Part shown: piece after piece, positions 7,138-10,151 of the stretch
Numbering within the stretch: position 1 is the stretch's first letter
Layout of the letters: each line of letters starts with the position of its first letter
Assembly: GCA_040830545.1 (NCBI GenBank)
Contig: JBFOMB010000028.1
Span: forward strand, 1-10,151
Length of the DNA: 10,151 nucleotides
Direction: 5' to 3'
From: HXMU1420-2 sp040830545
Lineage (GTDB): Bacteria; Pseudomonadota; Alphaproteobacteria; Rhodobacterales; Rhodobacteraceae
The notes under the pieces: generated by a model
What the model was told of the DNA's origin: nothing
Databases searched by the model: none
The model's input: only the letters and a program-made list of their open reading frames with translations
Position numbers and translations under genes: made by a program

Positions 7138-8583
7138 ATGACCCATCAAAGCCCGCACAACCTGCTGGTCATCGTGATTGATCAGTTTCGGGCGGATCTG
7201 CTGACCGGACCATTGGCCGCTGTGGCGGACCTGCCCAACCTGCGCCGACTGGCCGGGCAGTCCCTGCATTTCACTGACCATCACACCGTCACCGTGCCTT
7301 GCGGCCCTGCGCGGGCCAGCCTGCTGACCGGGCAATACGCGATGTCGCACCGCTCGGTCTACAACGGCACGCCCTTGTCGGCGCGGACCCCGAACCTCGC
7401 CACGGAACTGCGAAAGCTGGGGCGCGAGTTGCTGCTGTTCGGTTATACCGACACGCAACCCGATCCGACTGGTCTGCCCGACTGTGACCCAGCGCATTTG
7501 TCCTATACCGGCCCGATCCCCGGCGCGACCGAGGTGGTCGAGATGCGGGAAGAGGCCTGGGCCTGGCTGGCCCATCTGCGCGGCAAGGGGTATGATGTGC
7601 CTGACACGGATGCCGCCGATTTTGCGCGTCTTTACAAACCCGTAGACGGCAAACTTGGATCGCGCGCGCTGTACAGGGCCGAGGATAGCGATACCGCATA
7701 CCTCACCGACCGCACGCTGGAGCAACTGGACATCCGCAAATCGCGCCCCTGGTCTGCGCTGCTGACCTATATCCGCCCGCATCCGCCTTTTGTCGCGCCC
7801 GACCCGTGGCATGCGATGTTTGATCCCGCCGCAATGCCTGCGCCGACCTTGCCCGACTACGATCACCCGTTTTTCGAGGCATTTCATTCCAGCCCCTCCG
7901 GGCGGGACCTGTTCTGGGACTTTGACGGTCGTCAAAACGCGATGAGCGCGGATCAGATTGCGCGCTGCCGGGCGACCTATCTGGGGTTGGCGGCAGAGGT
8001 AGACTATCATATCGGGCGGGTGCTGGATTGGTTGGATGCCACCGGGCAGGCGGACGACACGATGCTGGTGCTGACTGCGGACCATGGTGAAATGCTGGGT
8101 GATCTGGGGATATGGGGCAAAACCGCGCCGTTCCGAACCGCCAGCCAGGTGCCGTTGATGATCCGCGCACCGGGTGTGGCCGGCGGGACGGTTGATACGC
8201 CAACCCAGTCGGTTGACGTGACCCCCACGATCCTATCGGCCCTTGGCGGTGAGGTCCCGCGTCAGATGCAAGGCCAGTCGCTTTTGAACGACGCTCCGGC
8301 GCAGGGCGCAGTGATGGTCGAGGTTGAACTGGGCCATCCCAGCGGGTCGGGCCGGTTTGAAACGACTTGGGACAGCGCCAGCGAGGCCTGCCGTGCTGTT
8401 GCGTTTGAACGGGACGGCTGGCGGTTGGTGCATTTCGCCGGGGGACAGCCGCCGATGCTGTTTGACATTGCGGCGGATGCGGGTTGCACGCAGAACCATG
8501 CCCCGTCCATGCCGGAACGGGTGGCAGCGATGCGCGCGGACCTGTTGGACTGGCGCATGACCAAGGCCGCACCACTGGTCTGA
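7138..8583 (+). CDS. Alkaline-phosphatase-superfamily hydrolase, phosphonate monoester hydrolase-like (sulfatase fold)
   Basis: A 481-residue hydrolase with the sulfatase/phosphonate monoester hydrolase fold. Cys55 lies in VPCGPARASLLTG, a C-x-P-x-R motif that is normally converted to formylglycine. Metal ligands are visible as Asp15 (VIVIDQFRAD) and Asp315-His316 (LTADHGE); RPHPPFVAP (His215) and Lys328 complete the usual site. Compared from memory with the Rhizobium phosphonate monoester hydrolase, shared features are IVxDQxRAD, TVPCGPARASLLTG, the Asn76 region, GYT-x-T-x-PDP (Tyr103), RPHPPFVA and the TGQ-x-DDT segment. These support an ester hydrolase of phosphonates/phosphodiesters rather than a sulfatase. 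One position, Asp105, appears to differ from a Thr in that enzyme. It has no signal peptide, so it is probably cytoplasmic. CAGGGA lies eight bases before the ATG, and the gene is 27 bp after phnW. It would supply free aminoethylphosphonate from its monoesters. A true sulfatase remains possible. Confidence 0.85.
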   Translation: MTHQSPHNLLVIVIDQFRADLLTGPLAAVADLPNLRRLAGQSLHFTDHHTVTVPCGPARASLLTGQYAMSHRSVYNGTPLSARTPNLATELRKLGRELLLFGYTDTQPDPTGLPDCDPAHLSYTGPIPGATEVVEMREEAWAWLAHLRGKGYDVPDTDAADFARLYKPVDGKLGSRALYRAEDSDTAYLTDRTLEQLDIRKSRPWSALLTYIRPHPPFVAPDPWHAMFDPAAMPAPTLPDYDHPFFEAFHSSPSGRDLFWDFDGRQNAMSADQIARCRATYLGLAAEVDYHIGRVLDWLDATGQADDTMLVLTADHGEMLGDLGIWGKTAPFRTASQVPLMIRAPGVAGGTVDTPTQSVDVTPTILSALGGEVPRQMQGQSLLNDAPAQGAVMVEVELGHPSGSGRFETTWDSASEACRAVAFERDGWRLVHFAGGQPPMLFDIAADAGCTQNHAPSMPERVAAMRADLLDWRMTKAAPLV

Positions 8584-8608
8584 GGCACAACGCCGAATTC
8601 CCTTGAAG

Positions 8609-8633
8609 CCGGTTCCATTGCAATGGTAACTGG
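8609..8633. terminator. Imperfect hairpin between the hydrolase gene and tRNA-Gly
   Basis: CCATTGCAATGG (8615-8626) is a perfect 12-bp palindrome, flanked by CCGGTT on the left and, after one bulged T, AACTGG on the right. The stem is about ten base pairs with a TGCA loop. It sits 26 bp after the hydrolase stop, where a terminator would be expected, but no U-run follows, so termination is uncertain. It overlaps a possible tRNA promoter (TTGAAG at 8603-8608, TGGTAACTG at 8624-8632). Confidence 0.35.
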
Positions 8634-8642
8634 TCCGCACAG

Positions 8643-8716
8643 GCGGGTGTAGCTCAATGGTAGAGCAGCAGCTTCCCAAGCTGACGACGAGGGTTCGATT
8701 CCCTTCACCCGCTCCA
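8643..8716 (+). tRNA. tRNA-Gly(CCC)
   Basis: The 74-nt cloverleaf can be drawn by eye. The acceptor arms GCGGGTG (8643-8649) and CACCCGC (8706-8712) pair fully. The D arm is GCTC/GAGC, the anticodon stem GCAGC/GCTGA has its outer pair G-A mismatched, and the loop TTCCCAA gives anticodon CCC. The T arm GAGGG/CCCTT holds TTCGATT. Discriminator T is followed by an encoded CCA (8714-8716). It reads GGG glycine codons. A sharp drop in G+C begins right after its 3' end, where integrative elements often insert. Confidence 0.97.
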
Positions 8717-8747
8717 TCTACATGCGCAGTCATTGCTACCTGCCGCG

Positions 8748-8761
8748 AGGTCTGTGATTTG
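8748..8761 (+). promoter_or_regulatory. Ribosome binding site and TTG start of the PIN-domain gene
   Basis: AGGT at 8748-8751 lies seven bases before TTG at 8759-8761. This is the only start-like codon with a fitting Shine-Dalgarno between the tRNA end and the first catalytic aspartate of the PIN domain. A longer frame from ATG 8657 would translate the tRNA itself and is rejected. Confidence 0.6.
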
Positions 8762-9940
8762 CCGATTGTCACCGAAGTAGAAATCAAATCCCTACTGGCT
8801 GAAGGCCGCATCAGCGCCGTTACACTAGACACTAGCATCTTCGATCAGAAACAATTGCAGTTGAATTCTGCTCCGATGCAGGCACTAGCAAGTTTGAAAG
8901 AAAAACCTTTCAACTTCTTGCTGTCGGGAACGGTTGCGAAAGAAGTATTCGCACACCTAGAAAAAGCGGCTGAAGAAGCGCTTCGTGCAGCTAAGAAGAG
9001 CATCGGGCAGGCTCTTTTCTCTTTCGAAACAGAAGAACCAAGCAGAGCAGAAATCCTGCAACAGATTTCAGGCGGAAGAACTGCTGCGGAAGCTGCGTAT
9101 GAACGCTGGGAAAAGTACGTAGATGATACTGGTTGTGAAGTGCTGGATGATACCGAACTTGTTGACATTTCCACAGTCTACAACGGTTACTTTGCGGGTG
9201 AGCCGCCGTTTGGCACTGGCCGAAAAAAGGATGAGTTCCCTGACGCACTCGCCCTCCATGCCTTAGAAAGAGCAGCAGCACTTCGCGGCATAGGAATTCT
9301 TGTAGTTTCAAAAGATGGTGATTGGCGAGCGTTCTGCGAACAATCACAAAGACTCTATATTGTGTCTCAGGTGGAGCGAGCGCTCGACCTTATCACAAAC
9401 GCGCCGATTGGCCTGCGAGAAACAATTCATGCATGGCTAGCAAATGAAGGGGAAGGCCGAGAACAGGTGCAGCACAGCCTCTCAACTGACGTTGAGCACC
9501 TAGAGTTTACTGCCAATGCTCACCCTACGCATGGGGAAGTAGAAATCTCCACTTGGGCTGGTGAACTCAAGAGCATTGAATGGCCCAATGAGGCGGACAT
9601 CGACATTATCGAGGTTGATGAACTGGACGAGGGTGAAACTCTAAGTGTAGTGGTTAGCCTACCTGTAGACCTACGTGTCAGTGTGCTTGTAGAGCTTAGC
9701 TTTTCCTTCTGGGATAGCGTGGACAAGGAGTCCATCGGTATGGGCGGTCGTGCAGTTGACGTTGAAGAAGAAATTTATGTGCGCGCTTCCTTAACCTTGA
9801 ATGTCTACAAGTTTGGAACTGAAGATCAGGAGATCGAGTTCGATGAAGGAGAGATCGAAGATCGTTTTCACGAACTTGAGCTTGGCGAAGTTGACGTTTT
9901 CGAACCGGAAGACTACTGGGATGGAGGAGAAGGGCTATAA
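8759..9940 (+). CDS. PIN-domain protein (DUF4935-like) with acidic C-terminal domain
   Basis: A 393-residue protein whose first 200 residues form a PIN-like nuclease fold. The expected acidic residues are all visible: Asp24 in VTLDTSIFD, Glu62 in SGTVAKEV, Asp158/Glu159/Asp162 in KKDEFPDALALHALE, and Asp186/Asp188 in VVSKDGDW. The EFPDA...VSKDGDW spacing resembles the DUF4935 PIN family. PIN domains are metal-dependent RNases, often toxins. From about residue 230 on I recognise no domain: it looks beta-rich and strongly acidic, ending TEDQEIEFDEGEIEDRF...EPEDYWDGGEGL. No antitoxin gene is adjacent. The start is TTG with an upstream AGGT. Base and codon use differ from the left neighbours (28 of 60 G+C at 9601-9660 against 38 of 60 at 8041-8100), and with the tRNA and IS on either side this points to acquisition. 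Nuclease activity and any defence role are inference. Confidence 0.75.
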   Translation: MPIVTEVEIKSLLAEGRISAVTLDTSIFDQKQLQLNSAPMQALASLKEKPFNFLLSGTVAKEVFAHLEKAAEEALRAAKKSIGQALFSFETEEPSRAEILQQISGGRTAAEAAYERWEKYVDDTGCEVLDDTELVDISTVYNGYFAGEPPFGTGRKKDEFPDALALHALERAAALRGIGILVVSKDGDWRAFCEQSQRLYIVSQVERALDLITNAPIGLRETIHAWLANEGEGREQVQHSLSTDVEHLEFTANAHPTHGEVEISTWAGELKSIEWPNEADIDIIEVDELDEGETLSVVVSLPVDLRVSVLVELSFSFWDSVDKESIGMGGRAVDVEEEIYVRASLTLNVYKFGTEDQEIEFDEGEIEDRFHELELGEVDVFEPEDYWDGGEGL

Positions 9941-9969
9941 ATTTTGGTGCACCTTCAACATTGCCAAAC

Positions 9970-9989
9970 GCCTGCAAACTGCCTGCAAA
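9970..9989. repeat. Short 11-bp-period direct repeat
   Basis: GCCTGCAAA occurs at 9970-9978 and again at 9981-9989, 11 bp apart, in the 72-bp gap between the PIN gene and the IS end. Only two copies are seen; its role is unknown. Confidence 0.4.
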
Positions 9990-10012
9990 ATGTGAGAGTC
10001 GCACCCACTAAC

Positions 10013-10151
10013 TGACCTGCCCCCCGAAACTTCCCTCGTTCTGATGTAGAGTTTGCTCAACCTTTTGAAGGAGCAAACGAATGCGAAAGAGCCGTTTCAC
10101 GGAAGCCCAGATCATTGGGATGATCAAAGAACAGGAAGCTGGGATGCCAAC
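10013..10151 (+). mobile_element. Left end of an IS3-family insertion sequence (cut by window edge)
   Basis: TGACCTGCCCCCCGAAAC at 10013 has the TGA(A/C)CTGCCCCC-type terminal sequence common at IS3-family left ends. It is followed after about 70 bp by the OrfA start. The right end and target duplication lie outside the window, so the exact boundary is estimated. Confidence 0.8.
10081..10151 (+). CDS. IS3-family transposase OrfA, N-terminal fragment (continues past window)
   Basis: Twenty-three codons are visible, reading MRKSRFTEAQIIGMIKEQEAGMP, the start of the helix-turn-helix OrfA (HTH_Tnp_1) of IS3-family elements, probably the IS407-like branch. AAGGAG at 10068-10073 lies seven bases before the ATG. 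By family knowledge OrfA binds the IS ends, and OrfB, made by frameshift fusion, carries the DDE catalytic core; OrfB is outside the window. The cut-off is due to the window edge and is not evidence of a broken gene. Confidence 0.93.
   Translation, partial: MRKSRFTEAQIIGMIKEQEAGMP

Noticed and set aside
7123..8085. 320-codon minus-strand open frame opposite the hydrolase gene
   Set aside because: It is Arg/Gly/Gln-rich with no domain, and the plus strand carries a full-length conserved enzyme; a high-G+C shadow frame.
7138..8583. Annotating the hydrolase simply as a sulfatase
   Set aside because: The formylglycine motif is shared by both classes, but several segments match phosphonate monoester hydrolases and the gene adjoins phnW.
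8643..8716. G-A mismatch at the top of the anticodon stem as a sign of a degenerate tRNA
   Set aside because: All other arms pair and CCA is encoded; one mismatch at the 27-43 position is common in functional tRNAs.
8657..8758. Longer reading of the PIN gene from the ATG at 8657
   Set aside because: The first 20 codons are the tRNA-Gly sequence itself, so the extension is an artefact of an open frame through the tRNA.
1..10151. CRISPR arrays, rRNA, riboswitches
   Set aside because: No regularly spaced repeats, rRNA-like stretches or recognisable riboswitch cores were seen.

Overview
The window looks like chromosomal DNA from a Roseobacter-type alphaproteobacterium (Rhodobacteraceae). Reasons are the high G+C content over 1-8600, codon use rich in G/C third positions, a CCA-encoding tRNA-Gly(CCC) of alphaproteobacterial type, and gene families common in that group. 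The family assignment is inference from protein character; no database search was possible.

Layout. (1) 1-2478, minus strand: a Tat-exported-looking flavin amine oxidase followed by a short MetE-like zinc methyltransferase, which runs off the left edge and lacks only its C-terminal tail. (2) 2479-2731: a divergent promoter region with a perfect 15-bp operator-like palindrome. (3) 2732-5805, plus strand: a trimethylamine-dehydrogenase-class flavo/iron-sulfur protein and agmatine deiminase (aguA). Their stop and start codons overlap, and an 18-bp perfect palindrome covers the aguA ribosome binding site. (4) 5926-8583, plus strand: 2-aminoethylphosphonate:pyruvate aminotransferase (phnW) and an alkaline-phosphatase-superfamily hydrolase that resembles phosphonate monoester hydrolases more than true sulfatases. 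(5) 8643-8716: tRNA-Gly(CCC). (6) 8717-10151: a block of clearly lower G+C with a PIN-domain nuclease-like gene and the left end of an IS3-family insertion sequence, cut by the right edge.

How the genes may work together. Regions 1-4 read as catabolism of organic nitrogen and phosphorus: amine oxidation, agmatine deimination, and release and transamination of aminoethylphosphonate. The hydrolase plus PhnW suggests a route that takes phosphonate monoesters to free aminoethylphosphonate and then to phosphonoacetaldehyde; the enzyme that would cleave the C-P bond is not in the window. The substrate of the TMADH-class enzyme cannot be fixed from sequence. Its flavin-linking cysteine, Fe-S cysteines and Tyr/His catalytic pair are present, but two of the three aromatic-bowl residues that bind trimethylamine are missing, so trimethylamine is an unlikely substrate. 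The right end, beyond the tRNA, looks horizontally acquired.
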